A DNA stretch of 64,000 nucleotides from Alicyclobacillus hesperidum. Lineage in GTDB: Bacteria; Bacillota; Bacilli; Alicyclobacillales; Alicyclobacillaceae. Location: assembly GCF_900107035.1 (NCBI RefSeq), contig NZ_FNOJ01000004.1:181307-245306 (forward strand). Reading direction: 5' to 3'. The position numbers were made by a program, and so were the translations under genes. Of this stretch, positions 44,151 through 54,884 are shown in pieces. The notes under the pieces are model-generated. The model did no database searches. It was not told where the DNA came from and saw only the letters and a program-made list of their open reading frames with translations. Position 1 is the stretch's first letter, and every line of letters starts with the position of its first letter.

Positions 44151-45170
44151 TTACGCCTGTCGATGTGCGATTTCGTACGCGACGTCGACAATCATATCCT
44201 CCTGGCCGCCCACCACGCGGCGGTTGCCGAGTTCGACAAGGACGTCTCGAACATCGACGGAAAATTGTTCGGCCGCGCGCTGCGCGTGCAGCAAGAAGCT
44301 CGAATAGACGCCAGCATAGCCCAACGTGAGTGCTGTGCGGTCGGTGATGATGGGCCGATGCATGCGCGGGCGCACGACATCTTCTGCAGCGTCCATGGCC
44401 GGATACAGCGATACGCCTGTGTCGATGCCGTACTTTTCGCACGCCGCGACGAACACCTCAAGTGGCGTGTTGCCAGCGCCAGCACCCAAACCACCAAGGC
44501 TTGCATCGATGCGATACGCACCTTCTTCGACCGCCGCAATGGAATTGGCAACAGACACGCCCAGATTGTTGTGGGCATGAAAACCGACTTGCACGTCGTC
44601 TGGCAAAGCATTGCGCAGTGCCGATACCTTGCGGCGCACCTCATCCATCAACATGGCACCAGCCGAATCGACGATGTAGACGGCGTGTGCGCCGTACGAC
44701 GCCATTTTCTTTGCCTCTTCCACCAGCCGCTCGACGTCGGTCATGTGCGACATCATCAAAAAACCAACAACATCGAGGCCCAACTTGCGACCCTCTTCGA
44801 TGTGCTGCGCCGAAATGTCCGCCTCGGTCGAATGGGTAGCTACACGCACGCCGCGAATACCATACTCGACGGCCCGTTTAAGATCTTCCACCGTACCGAT
44901 CCCCGGCAACAGGAGTGCCACGACCTGCGCGTTTTGAACCGCGCCGCACACCGCCTGCAGATAATCCGCTTCCGTTTCTTTTGAAAATCCATATTGCACC
45001 GAGCTACCCCCGAGCCCGTCGCCATGCGCCGCCTCGATCAGCGCGACCCCTGTGCTATCTAAGGCCGACGCGATTGCACGAGCATCTTCGACACTGAACT
45101 GATGGCGAACGGCGTGCATCCCGTCGCGCAGAGTGACATCCGTCACTTCAATCCGATACTTATAGGCCAT
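44151..45170 (-). CDS. praF: 4-hydroxy-2-oxovalerate aldolase
   Basis: This DmpG/MhpE-type class II aldolase of 339 residues splits 4-hydroxy-2-oxovalerate into pyruvate and acetaldehyde. The HMGL-like barrel begins VTDVTLRDGMHAVRHQF and has GFHAHNNLGVSVANS with metal-ligand histidines. A C-terminal communication domain contacts the acylating acetaldehyde dehydrogenase, whose gene precedes it by 13 bp. The ATG at 45170 has GAGGAGGG upstream. Confidence 0.93.
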   Translation of the reverse strand: MAYKYRIEVTDVTLRDGMHAVRHQFSVEDARAIASALDSTGVALIEAAHGDGLGGSSVQYGFSKETEADYLQAVCGAVQNAQVVALLLPGIGTVEDLKRAVEYGIRGVRVATHSTEADISAQHIEEGRKLGLDVVGFLMMSHMTDVERLVEEAKKMASYGAHAVYIVDSAGAMLMDEVRRKVSALRNALPDDVQVGFHAHNNLGVSVANSIAAVEEGAYRIDASLGGLGAGAGNTPLEVFVAACEKYGIDTGVSLYPAMDAAEDVVRPRMHRPIITDRTALTLGYAGVYSSFLLHAQRAAEQFSVDVRDVLVELGNRRVVGGQEDMIVDVAYEIAHRQA

Positions 45171-45183
45171 AAATGTTCCCTCC

Positions 45184-46068
45184 TCACTGGTTGACCGCAG
45201 CCCGGTGCTTGGCATACTCCTCAGCGAACTTGACTGCAGCCGCCGTCATGATGTCGAGGTTTCCTGCATAGACCGGCAAATAATCGCCGAGGCCTTCGAC
45301 TTCAATGGAGACGCTGACCAAGTTATCGCGGAAAATCGGTTCGCGATTGAGGCGATAACCTGGAACATAGGTCTGCACGTGGCTCACCATTTCGCGAATG
45401 GACGCAAGCACCTTATGCCTTGTCTCCTCTGATGCGTCGTCCATCAAACAATAAATGGTATCTCGCATCAAAATGGGCGGTTCAGCCGGATTGAGGATGA
45501 TAATCGCTTTGCCGCGTCGAGCCTTGCCGATGGTTTCAATGGCTCGTGAGGTCGTCTCCGTAAACTCATCGATGTTTGCCCGTGTCCCTGGGCCGGCGCT
45601 CTTACTCGCAATGGTCGCAACGATCTCGGCATACGACACGCCGACTACACGGCTGACCGCATATACGATAGGAACAGTTGCCTGGCCGCCACACGTGACC
45701 ATATTGACATTTGGAGATTCAAGGTGCTCCTGCAAATTCACCGCCGCGATCACGTATGGTCCGCGCGCGGCTGGCGTCAAGTCGACGGCCTGGATTCCTG
45801 CCTCGCGTAACAATTTCGCATGACGCACGTGCGCTTTCGCACTTGTTGCATCGAAGACGATATCCGGATGCACCCCGGCTTTCAGCATAGCGGCTAAGCC
45901 TTCCGCAGAGACTTCGAGGCCGGCGTTTTTCGCACGGCGCAGCCCGTCCGACTCTGGATCGATGCCAATCATCCACCGTGGTTCAATCCATTCGCTACGC
46001 TGTAACTTCACCATCAAATCCGTGCCGATGTTGCCCGATCCGACAATCGCAGCTGTTAATTTTGTCAT
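45184..46068 (-). CDS. praG: acetaldehyde dehydrogenase (acetylating)
   Basis: This DmpF/MhpF-type enzyme of 294 residues converts acetaldehyde, NAD+ and CoA to acetyl-CoA. The NAD motif [14 protein letters not shown] is at the N-terminus, the catalytic cysteine in [16 protein letters not shown] and the C-terminal dimer/aldolase interface follows. It forms a channelling complex with the aldolase encoded next. The ATG at 46068 has GGGGGTG six bases upstream and lies 5 bp after the praE stop. Confidence 0.93.
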   Translation of the reverse strand: MTKLTAAIVGSGNIGTDLMVKLQRSEWIEPRWMIGIDPESDGLRRAKNAGLEVSAEGLAAMLKAGVHPDIVFDATSAKAHVRHAKLLREAGIQAVDLTPAARGPYVIAAVNLQEHLESPNVNMVTCGGQATVPIVYAVSRVVGVSYAEIVATIASKSAGPGTRANIDEFTETTSRAIETIGKARRGKAIIILNPAEPPILMRDTIYCLMDDASEETRHKVLASIREMVSHVQTYVPGYRLNREPIFRDNLVSVSIEVEGLGDYLPVYAGNLDIMTAAAVKFAEEYAKHRAAVNQ

Positions 46069-46073
46069 ATTGG

Positions 46074-46883
46074 TCACCCCCATGAAGACTCAGACAAGTT
46101 CGCCTTGGCCAGGGTGAATTCGACACGCCCCAATCGGCCGAAGGAAAGTGCGACATGATCGCCAGAGCGCACGGGTACTGCGGCGCTGACTGCACCAGAG
46201 AGCACAACGTCGCCCGCACGCAAGGTCGTGCCCAAAGACGACAACTTATTCGCCAACCAGGCCACCGCAATGGCCGGATGCCCCATCACAGCGGCTCCCG
46301 CCCCAGTCTCCACGACTTCGCCATTGACTTTGAGCACTGCCCCACAGGTCGTTAGATTGGCATCACGAACGGGTGTCGGTTCATCCCCTAATACAAAACA
46401 ACCAGCCGATGCATTGTCTGCGATGGTGTCTGCCAAACGAATTTTCCAGTCGGCGATCCGGCTATCGATAACTTCGAGCGCAGGCACGACAGAGCGTGTC
46501 GCACGCAAGACGGCATCAGCGTCGACATCCGGCCCTGGTAGATCCTCCGCCAGAATAAACGCCAGTTCGGGTTCAACCTTCGGTTGAATCAGAGGAAAGT
46601 CGACAATGTCGCGAGAACGGTACCGCATCGAGGCAAATAGATGTCCAAAGTCGGGCTCGTTGACGCCGAGCATGCGCTGCATCGGCTTACTCGTCAGTCC
46701 AATTTTATGACCCACGACGCGATCGCCAGCTTGTTGCTTCTTGTGGGCATTCAGCAATTGGATTTGGTACGCAACTTCCATCGACATGTCGGGATATCGT
46801 TCTGTCAACGGCGGGATCGTGCGCAACGCACGTTCCGCCGCAAACAGTTCAGCCGCCAAATCTTCCATTTGGAATACCGCCAT
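46074..46883 (-). CDS. praE: 2-hydroxypenta-2,4-dienoate hydratase
   Basis: This 269-residue fumarylacetoacetase-fold enzyme is of the XylJ/DmpE type, paralogous to praD. It is assigned as the hydratase because [20 protein letters not shown], the AVAWLANKL segment and [13 protein letters not shown] match DmpE rather than DmpH. It adds water to give 4-hydroxy-2-oxovalerate. The start at 46883 has GAGGTG six bases upstream; ATG 46889 and a start at 46916 are alternatives, the last overlapping praB. Confidence 0.85.
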   Translation of the reverse strand: MAVFQMEDLAAELFAAERALRTIPPLTERYPDMSMEVAYQIQLLNAHKKQQAGDRVVGHKIGLTSKPMQRMLGVNEPDFGHLFASMRYRSRDIVDFPLIQPKVEPELAFILAEDLPGPDVDADAVLRATRSVVPALEVIDSRIADWKIRLADTIADNASAGCFVLGDEPTPVRDANLTTCGAVLKVNGEVVETGAGAAVMGHPAIAVAWLANKLSSLGTTLRAGDVVLSGAVSAAVPVRSGDHVALSFGRLGRVEFTLAKANLSESSWG

Positions 46884-46896
46884 CACCATCACCTCG

Positions 46897-48333
46897 TTAC
46901 AACTTGATGCAGACATTTTTCAATTCCGAGAAGAACTCGAAGCTGTGTACTCCACCCTCGCGGCCGATACCACTTTGTTTCATGCCGCCAAAAGGCGTGC
47001 GCAGGTCGCGTAGGAACCATGTATTCACCCAAATCACGCCCGCTTCGATCTCGGCAGCGACACGATGTGCCCGCTTCAGATTGGACGTCCAGATGGTTGC
47101 CCCTAAGCCGTAATTTGTGTCATTGGCGATGGCAATGACTTCTTCTTCTGTGTCGAACGGTTGAATGGTCACAACAGGTCCAAAGACCTCTTGGCGCGTG
47201 ATTTCACACGAAGAGTCGACGTCGCCGATGATGGTGGGCTCGAAAAACGCGCCGTGTTTCAGATGTTCAGGGCGCTTACCGCCAATCAGGATGCGGCCTC
47301 CCTGTTCGACCGCGCGCCGCACGAATCCTTCGACGCGCTCCAGGTGTTCGAAAGAGATAAGAGCGCCGACGTTCGTGTTTGGATCGAGCGGATCGCCAAC
47401 GACGAGTTGAGCGGTCTTCTCGACCAACCCGGCGACGAAGCGGTCATACAATGGACGCTCGACGTAAATGCGCGAGCCGCATAAACACACCTCACCTTGG
47501 TTGACAAAGCTGGAGCGAATCGTTGTCGTCAAAGCATCTTCGAGATCGCAGTCCGCAAAGACGATGTTCGGGTTTTTGCCGCCAAGTTCCAAAGACAGGC
47601 GCTTGAGTGACGAAGCTGCAGATTTCATCACGGCTTTGCCTGTCGTCGTCTCACCCGTAAGCGAGATCAGATCGACATCTGGGTGTTCGGTCAAGGCAGA
47701 TCCGGCAGCATCTGGGCCAAAGCCGTGCACAACGTTGACAACGCCATTTGGCACACCTGCTTTTTGGCAGATTTCAGCCAATTTCGTCGCCGTCATCGGC
47801 GTCAATTCGGCCGGTTTGATCACGCAGGTATCGCCTGCTGCCAAACACGGCGCAACCTTCCATGTCAACAAAAACAAAGGCAAGTTCCACGGTGAAATAA
47901 GGCCCGCCACACCGACTGGTCGGCGCAGGGCGTAGTTCAGCGCGACGCCCTCCATTTCGAACGCCTCTGTGCTCATGCCTTTCACAAAGTCGGCAAAAAA
48001 ACGAAAATTGTAGGCCGATCGTGGGATATCGAGACTCTTTGCCAGTGTTAGCGGCTTGCCGGTGTCCGTCGTCTCGAGAAGAGCCAATTCATCCAGATTT
48101 TCTTCAATCAAATCGGCGATCCGATGCATAATGGCAGCTCGTTCTGCCGCGGATGTCTTGCCCCACGTCTTAAACGCTCGACGTGCAGCGGCGACAGCCT
48201 GATCGATTTCCGCTTTGCCACCTTCCGCAACAACACCGATCTTTTCACCGGTTGCTGGGTTGAAATTGTCAAATGTGCGGCCGTCGTGCGACTCACAAAA
48301 TGTGCCATCGATAAAATGCAATACCTTTTCCAT
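46897..48333 (-). CDS. praB: 2-hydroxymuconic semialdehyde dehydrogenase
   Basis: This 478-residue aldehyde dehydrogenase oxidises 2-hydroxymuconic semialdehyde to 2-hydroxymuconate with NAD+. The cofactor motif SLTGETTTGKAVM, the general base in LSLELGGKNPNIVF and the nucleophile in NQGEVCLCGSRIYV are present. The ATG at 48333 follows GAGGGAG; the open frame to 48393 has no ribosome site. It is the second gene of the operon, 60 bp after praA. Confidence 0.92.
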   Translation of the reverse strand: MEKVLHFIDGTFCESHDGRTFDNFNPATGEKIGVVAEGGKAEIDQAVAAARRAFKTWGKTSAAERAAIMHRIADLIEENLDELALLETTDTGKPLTLAKSLDIPRSAYNFRFFADFVKGMSTEAFEMEGVALNYALRRPVGVAGLISPWNLPLFLLTWKVAPCLAAGDTCVIKPAELTPMTATKLAEICQKAGVPNGVVNVVHGFGPDAAGSALTEHPDVDLISLTGETTTGKAVMKSAASSLKRLSLELGGKNPNIVFADCDLEDALTTTIRSSFVNQGEVCLCGSRIYVERPLYDRFVAGLVEKTAQLVVGDPLDPNTNVGALISFEHLERVEGFVRRAVEQGGRILIGGKRPEHLKHGAFFEPTIIGDVDSSCEITRQEVFGPVVTIQPFDTEEEVIAIANDTNYGLGATIWTSNLKRAHRVAAEIEAGVIWVNTWFLRDLRTPFGGMKQSGIGREGGVHSFEFFSELKNVCIKL

Positions 48334-48393
48334 ACGTTCTCCCTCACCCGTGTTCGTGTTGTGATTGCAAAAATAGAATGCGGCGAAAACCAA

Positions 48394-49206
48394 TCAGACA
48401 ACATCGGCATAACGCATTGTTAGAACAGGGTTACCCGATCCCGATGAGGGACCATAACCGTGCAGTTCGCCAGTAAACTGTTTGCGCAGCACGCCAAGTA
48501 AGACAGCGACGTGCCGCCCTCCAGACTCGACGCCTGCAGCTCGCACATACGATGGCAGCATAGAAACCGCCGAAGCCTTGTCTCCGTTGACAAGGTATTG
48601 GCAAAACTCGCGGTCAAGCGCCTGCTCTGTGATGTTTGGCCACAGTTCCGGCCCCCGACCGAGGTTGTGCGCAAGCGCGCCACTGGCGAGAAAAACGACA
48701 CGCAATGGGGTGTTGAGGAATACTTCTCCCATCACTTCGCCCCATCGAATCGACTCGTCGAGTGACGCCGCCCAGCAGACGGACAAATCCACAACCGGGA
48801 TATCGGGCCGCTTGAGCAAATAACGAAGTGGCACAACAGTACCGTAGTCCCAGATATAAGTCGGATCATCAATCCCAACAACTTGAAGTCCGGCAGCCTT
48901 CCCTGCCTCTACCAACTGACGCCCAAGTTCTGGGTGTCCAGGGTGACTGTACGCAACGTCGGTAATTAAATCTGGGCACTCGACTGCGGTCAAAACGCCT
49001 TGATGCGCAGGCGTAATGTCGACATAATGGATGAAGCTAGACATCCAGTGACACGAGATGAGCACGATGACATCTGGATTGACATCATCGATGATGTCAG
49101 CGCATTTCAACATGGCCTCCACCATCGGTTTTTGAAATTCAGGGATTCGATCCCGATGGCAAATGCGCGGTGTGTGCGGCGTGATCATCGCCAATTCAAG
49201 ACTCAT
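48394..49206 (-). CDS. praA: class III extradiol dioxygenase, protocatechuate 2,3-dioxygenase-like
   Basis: This LigB-superfamily non-heme iron(II) ring-cleavage dioxygenase has 270 residues. Iron-ligand-type histidines are in ITPHTPRICH near the N-terminus and LISCHWMSS; SGALAHNLGRG carries another conserved histidine. Followed by an ACMSD-like decarboxylase and a complete lower meta pathway in the order A-B-E-G-F-D-C-H, it matches the protocatechuate 2,3-cleavage cluster described in Paenibacillus. The ATG follows GGGAGG. A 3,4-dihydroxyphenylacetate-type substrate is the alternative, less likely because pobA is next door. Confidence 0.84.
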   Translation of the reverse strand: MSLELAMITPHTPRICHRDRIPEFQKPMVEAMLKCADIIDDVNPDVIVLISCHWMSSFIHYVDITPAHQGVLTAVECPDLITDVAYSHPGHPELGRQLVEAGKAAGLQVVGIDDPTYIWDYGTVVPLRYLLKRPDIPVVDLSVCWAASLDESIRWGEVMGEVFLNTPLRVVFLASGALAHNLGRGPELWPNITEQALDREFCQYLVNGDKASAVSMLPSYVRAAGVESGGRHVAVLLGVLRKQFTGELHGYGPSSGSGNPVLTMRYADVV

Positions 49207-49229
49207 GGCGACTTCCTCCCTTTTTCACA

Positions 49230-49250
49230 TATCGGTGCAGCCAACCGATA
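49230..49250. promoter_or_regulatory. inverted repeat in the praA leader
   Basis: TATCGGT (49230-49236) and ACCGATA (49244-49250) are perfect inverted repeats with a 7-nt spacer, 24 bp upstream of the praA start. It may be an operator or a leader stem near the ribosome site. Confidence 0.5.
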
Positions 49251-49340
49251 GCAATGGTCGTCCTTGTGCCGCGACGCGACGCTTCGGTGTAACGCCTCGC
49301 ATTGATCGTAGCACTAGGCAAACGGTTACAACACAATCTT

Positions 49341-49357
49341 GTTTCTCTATGCGGAAC
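49341..49357. promoter_or_regulatory. IclR-type operator candidate, praA/iclR intergenic region
   Basis: GTTTCTCTATGCGGAAC differs at only two of 17 positions from a sequence upstream of pobA (51491-51507). Both have imperfect inverted ends GTTTC and GGAAC. Its location between the divergent praA and iclR genes fits a site controlling both promoters. Confidence 0.6.
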
Positions 49358-49415
49358 AACGCGAACCTCATGTCGATTGCCAAAATTCTATCGGTCCTCG
49401 AGGAGGGACACCATC

Positions 49416-50201
49416 ATGGAGCGTCAAGCGGCAGACTATAGAACTTTGTCATCGCTAAAGAATGCTTTGCACGCATTGAAATGCTTTACACCTGAAGAAC
49501 CGGAACTTGGTATCACGCAGATAGCGGATAAGCTCGGATTATCGAAAAGCACTGTCCATCGCGTCATGACGACGCTCGCCGAAGAAGGATTTGTACGGCG
49601 CGATGAACAGACGCACAGATACCGCCTGGGCCTTTCCGTCCTCAGTCTGGGTGGCATCATTATGTCGAATCTCGAAATATGTCGGGAAGGTCAGCATCTC
49701 CTTGAGGAATTCGTCAATCGCTTTGACGAAACCGTCCATCTTGCAGTGCTCGAAGATTACGCAACAGTCTATGTGAGCAAGCTGGAGTGCAAGCACCCAG
49801 TGCAGATTGCCACGCACCTTGGCCGAAAAAATCCTTTGCACTGCACCAGTTCGGGCAAGGTCATTCTCGCCTACCAGGACAGCACCGTGATTGACGAGGT
49901 CATCCGGCGCGGGTTGCGCCCAATGACGCCGAACACCATCACCCATCCCGACACACTGCGGCAGCTTTTATCCCAAATTCGGAAAGACGGGTACGCGTTT
50001 AGCCAAAGTGAATTGCGCGAAGGTGTTCACTCCGTCGCCGCCCCAGTCCGAGATTACACGCGGCAGGTCATCGGCGCTGTCACCGCGGTCGGGCCCGCTG
50101 CGCGGTTTACGCCCGAAAAAATGAAATCGCTGGCCAAGACGCTGGTGTCCATCAGCAAGGAAATCTCGCATCGACTCGGGTATTACGAACGAGTCCGTTG
50201 A
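49416..50201 (+). CDS. IclR-family transcriptional regulator
   Basis: This 261-residue protein has an N-terminal winged helix (TQIADKLGLSKSTVHRVMTTLAEEGFV) and a C-terminal IclR effector domain (LHCTSSGKVILA, YAFSQSELREGVHSVAAPV). Family members PobR and PcaU regulate 4-hydroxybenzoate and protocatechuate catabolism. It is divergent from praA and convergent with pobA (stops 4 bp apart), and the same 17-bp motif is upstream of both targets. The ATG at 49416 follows GAGGAGGG; an open frame to 49302 lacks a ribosome site. Confidence 0.9.
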   Translation: MERQAADYRTLSSLKNALHALKCFTPEEPELGITQIADKLGLSKSTVHRVMTTLAEEGFVRRDEQTHRYRLGLSVLSLGGIIMSNLEICREGQHLLEEFVNRFDETVHLAVLEDYATVYVSKLECKHPVQIATHLGRKNPLHCTSSGKVILAYQDSTVIDEVIRRGLRPMTPNTITHPDTLRQLLSQIRKDGYAFSQSELREGVHSVAAPVRDYTRQVIGAVTAVGPAARFTPEKMKSLAKTLVSISKEISHRLGYYERVR

Positions 50202-50205
50202 CGCA

Positions 50206-51432
<1,227 letters not shown>

Positions 51433-51490
51433 CTAGAAAGCGCTTCCAATGGAGACTATACCCCTCCTACATGCTCGGCCCAACCGTAAT

Positions 51491-51507
51491 GTTTCTATAT
51501 CCGGAAC
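51491..51507 (-). promoter_or_regulatory. IclR-type operator candidate upstream of pobA
   Basis: GTTTCTATATCCGGAAC is the partner of the 17-bp motif at 49341-49357 (15 of 17 identical), lying 95 bp upstream of the pobA start. It suggests pobA and the pra operon form one regulon. Confidence 0.6.
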
Positions 51508-51509
51508 AC

Positions 51510-51545
51510 TTTTTGAAAAATGGCGCGATCGATAGCGATCGCGCC
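51510..51545 (-). terminator. intrinsic terminator of the S9 peptidase gene
   Basis: A 10-bp perfect stem (GGCGCGATCG, 51522-51531, with 51536-51545) and a 4-nt loop is followed on the minus strand by ATTTTTC. Confidence 0.88.
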
Positions 51546-51555
51546 TGATCTCCGA

Positions 51556-53349
51556 TTATGGGAGGCGATGTTCATCTAAGAAGTCGACAATGCGCTTGTA
51601 CGCTGCAATCTCATTGTCCTTTTTCATGAAGCCATGCCCTTCGTCAGGGAAGACGATATATTCGACTTCTCTGCCTTGGTTGCGCAGAGCCGCAACGATC
51701 TGATCCGACTCGGCCTGGACGACGCGTGGATCGTTCGCCCCTTGAATGACAAGCATCGGTTTCGTCATGCCGTCTAGGTAGGTAATCGGCGAATCTTGAA
51801 TCAACCGTTCGCGATCCGCCGGATCGTCCGGATCGCCTAACCACTGTTTCATCATGGGCTTCCAGTGGTCTGGAACCGATTGGGCAAATGTGATCAGATT
51901 GCATGGCCCGAAGATGTCGACACAGGCTTGGAAGTAATCCGCATGGCGACCGTGCAAAAGCAGAGTCATGTAGCCGCCATAACTGCCGCCGACCAAAAAC
52001 AACCGGCTTCTGTCCGCCATCCCTTGGCGAATCAGCCACTCGATGCTCGCGACCATGTCCAAGCGAGGACCTTCTCCCCAATCGCGCTCGACCATCTTCA
52101 TAAACTTTGCGCCATAATCGCTGCTCCCGCGAAAGTTCGGCGCAAATACGTTGTAGCCGCGGAGTAATAGAAATTGGAAAAACGGACGAAACGTCTTGCG
52201 TTCGGACGCTTGTGGCCCGCCATGCGGCCAGACGACCGTGTATCCGTTGGCGAGGGCAGGATTAGCCTGAAACCACAAAGCCTCAAGTTCCAAGCCATCG
52301 TACGATGGAAAGCGGACAACCTCGGCCGGCACTAACTCTGATTCAGCAACCCCCATCACGCGATTGCCGGTTAACGGCGTCCACGAACCGTCCGGCTTGC
52401 GCACGTATAAATTCGAAGGTGCAATATCGCGCATCGCGCGAACGTACAAGGCACCGCTCTCCCCAATGTGCATCTCGGCGATCACGTCGGCGGGACAGGC
52501 AATCGGCGTGGCCTCAAAGGTCCTCAGATCGATCTGGAACAACGCATCCCGAACGCCATAACTGACCGAGACATAGGCCACGTTCCCTGGTTCGTGGACA
52601 ACCAGTTGCTCTGCGCCGCCCCGTTCCGGTTTCCAGACCCTTTCAAATTCTCCTGTATCCAAGTCGAAACGTGCGACATATGCGTCATCCTCGCCGTAAT
52701 TCGTCGTGAAAACAATTTGACGTCCAACATACTGTAAGGACGAGACCACATGAACGACGCCCTCATCTGGTGTCAAGCACCGACGTTGGTCACCTTGATG
52801 TACATGGGCCACCACGTAGGTGTTGGCGTAGGTCGAGAACGTGACAAAGCTCGATTCGTCTTTTGCGACATCGGCTAAAAACGTCGGCGCCTTCGCACCT
52901 TCGTATAGAATCGTTTCTGAATCCGTTTCCAAGTCGTACACATAGCCGTTTAGATACATGTGATTGTCCTTATCGGAACAATAGTAAATGCGGTGGCCAT
53001 CGTCGGAAATCGATGCGAGGTAATGGCGGCGACCAGGAGCCGTACGAATGGGTTGCAACGCACCGCCGTGGGGTGACACAAGATACATCTGTACGTTTTC
53101 GTCGCCGTCGTTGTCAAATCCAACAAGTATATAGCGCCCTACCGGATCAAAGCGTATATACGCCGGCGTTTGGTCTTGCGTCGTAAGCGGATACGGGTAA
53201 TGCTGACCGAGATCAATCCCCCACACGTTATATTTGCCACTCAGGTTTGTCGAGAACGCGATGCGCGACTCGTCCTTGCTGACGGCAAACGATGTGATGG
53301 AGTACGTACGAAAAAGTTGTTCTGCGTCTGGCTTGGGTATCTGAATCAT
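51556..53349 (-). CDS. S9 family serine peptidase (acylaminoacyl/prolyl oligopeptidase type)
   Basis: This peptidase of 597 residues has an N-terminal beta-propeller (residues about 1-330, with DPVGRYILVGFDNDGDEN) and a C-terminal alpha/beta hydrolase. The catalytic triad is Ser in GGSYGGYM, Asp in QGANDPRV and His in PDEGHGFM. It would cleave short peptides in the cytoplasm; no signal peptide is seen. The ATG at 53349 has AGGAGG eight bases upstream. It is monocistronic. Confidence 0.9.
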   Translation of the reverse strand: MIQIPKPDAEQLFRTYSITSFAVSKDESRIAFSTNLSGKYNVWGIDLGQHYPYPLTTQDQTPAYIRFDPVGRYILVGFDNDGDENVQMYLVSPHGGALQPIRTAPGRRHYLASISDDGHRIYYCSDKDNHMYLNGYVYDLETDSETILYEGAKAPTFLADVAKDESSFVTFSTYANTYVVAHVHQGDQRRCLTPDEGVVHVVSSLQYVGRQIVFTTNYGEDDAYVARFDLDTGEFERVWKPERGGAEQLVVHEPGNVAYVSVSYGVRDALFQIDLRTFEATPIACPADVIAEMHIGESGALYVRAMRDIAPSNLYVRKPDGSWTPLTGNRVMGVAESELVPAEVVRFPSYDGLELEALWFQANPALANGYTVVWPHGGPQASERKTFRPFFQFLLLRGYNVFAPNFRGSSDYGAKFMKMVERDWGEGPRLDMVASIEWLIRQGMADRSRLFLVGGSYGGYMTLLLHGRHADYFQACVDIFGPCNLITFAQSVPDHWKPMMKQWLGDPDDPADRERLIQDSPITYLDGMTKPMLVIQGANDPRVVQAESDQIVAALRNQGREVEYIVFPDEGHGFMKKDNEIAAYKRIVDFLDEHRLP

Positions 53350-53466
53350 CAGAACGACCTCCTGCGGCGGCCCCAAGGATATTCGGAGCACACCCGCCGT
53401 GAATTTTCACTGTCGCTCTGATTCTAGCACAACAACATCACAACTCGAGCTGTGTGACGAGGAATA

Positions 53467-54849
53467 TCACACCGAAGGATTCCATGAGGCACACGTTTGC
53501 ACGAACTGTCTGGCCATCTTAGGATGCGACGAAAAATAGACATGTGTGTAGCCGGCGATCACGCTACCCTTGCTGAATCCTTCCCAACGTCGAGTTTCAC
53601 CTTGCCGGACAACATAGGCTGGCGCCAGGCTGTCATCCCGGGCGGCAATCCGCGAGTAGTGAAATTCGTGTCCACGCAACTGTCCACCCACACCGTCGAG
53701 AACCCCCCCCGGTGCCATTTCGATCTCACGATAGCCAAACCCAGCCAAGCGCTCGGTCATTTCTACAGTCACCGGCAACACACCCGCCATGGCAAAACGT
53801 TTTCCCGCCCTATCGATAATGGCGTCAGCGAGTAGCATCATACCACCACATTCGGCCCAAACCGGCATTCCCGCTGCCACTAAGGCGCGTAGGCTGGCAA
53901 AGGTTTTGTCGGCCTGCGTCAAACGCTCCAAGTGTACCTCTGGGAAGCCACCTCCAAGATATAGCCCATGTGCGCCCTGTGGCACAGGTTCGTTTGCCAA
54001 AGGCCGAAACGGCAACAGTTCCGCGCCATAGAAGCGAAGCAAGTCCAGATTCTCTTGATAATAAAAGTTGAACGCTTCATCTTGTGCAATCGCGATCCTG
54101 GTCGTCGGCGTTGTCGCGGCTCCCGCAAATAGTCGAGGTGCCTGAGTTGTCCACGCGTTCGCTGTGTGGGCAAGTCGGGACACGGCTTCGATGTCCACCG
54201 TCCGTTCGAGGCTTACCGCCAGCCCATCCAGCCATTCGTCAAGACTCTCTTGTTCCGCAGCAGGAACCAAGCCAAGATGGCGCTCAGAAAGCGTGAAATC
54301 TGCGTTGGTCGGCAGATAGCCGACCACTGGCACACCACATGAGGACTCAATGGCCGTCCGCACAATCGCAAAATGCCCCGCTCCCGCCACGCGGTTTGCG
54401 ATCACGCCGGCGATCTTCACCTGCGGGTCAAACGTTTGAAAGCCGTGCACCAGTGCAGCAGCGCTCCGAGCGCTCGCCGCTGCGTCGATGACGAGGAGCA
54501 CAGGCGCCGCAATTAGCGTGCAAACGGCCGCGGTGCTGCCTATGTTGGACAATGGATCCTTGCCGTCAAACAAGCCCATCACGCCTTCGATGATCGAGAT
54601 GTCGCTCCTTTGGCTGGCGCGATCAAAGATTTCACGCACGATATCTGCGTGTGTCATCCATGTATCGAGGTTATACCCCGCTCGTCCAGTTGCGGCAGCG
54701 TGATACGACGGATCGATATAATCTGGACCAACTTTAAAGCCCTGAACGCGCAGTCCCCGTCGAGACAGTGCGCGCATCAGGGCAATGGCAATCGTCGTCT
54801 TGCCGACACCGCTGTGGGTGCCGGCGATAACTAAACGAGGGCGATTCAT
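53467..54849 (-). CDS. cbiA: cobyrinate a,c-diamide synthase
   Basis: This 460-residue enzyme amidates carboxylates a and c of cobyrinate. It has the P-loop GTHSGVGKTTIAIAL, FKVGPDYIDPSYH, and a C-terminal glutamine amidotransferase domain with the cysteine in WAECGGMMLLAD and a histidine in YTHVYFSSHP. It catalyses the step before CobQ encoded at 12738, but stands alone here behind lipid-type genes with no riboswitch nearby. ATG 54849 has GGAGG seven bases upstream. An eight-G run in the coding strand (complement of 53704-53711) is the only oddity. Confidence 0.92.
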   Translation of the reverse strand: MNRPRLVIAGTHSGVGKTTIAIALMRALSRRGLRVQGFKVGPDYIDPSYHAAATGRAGYNLDTWMTHADIVREIFDRASQRSDISIIEGVMGLFDGKDPLSNIGSTAAVCTLIAAPVLLVIDAAASARSAAALVHGFQTFDPQVKIAGVIANRVAGAGHFAIVRTAIESSCGVPVVGYLPTNADFTLSERHLGLVPAAEQESLDEWLDGLAVSLERTVDIEAVSRLAHTANAWTTQAPRLFAGAATTPTTRIAIAQDEAFNFYYQENLDLLRFYGAELLPFRPLANEPVPQGAHGLYLGGGFPEVHLERLTQADKTFASLRALVAAGMPVWAECGGMMLLADAIIDRAGKRFAMAGVLPVTVEMTERLAGFGYREIEMAPGGVLDGVGGQLRGHEFHYSRIAARDDSLAPAYVVRQGETRRWEGFSKGSVIAGYTHVYFSSHPKMARQFVQTCASWNPSV

Positions 54850-54884
54850 CACGTGACCTCCGAGTTTGGCTTCAAGTGATCAGA

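Noticed and set aside
53704..53711. Eight-base homopolymer in cbiA as a phase-variation tract
   Set aside because: cbiA is a housekeeping biosynthetic gene, the frame is intact, and a single run of eight is within chance for GC-rich DNA.
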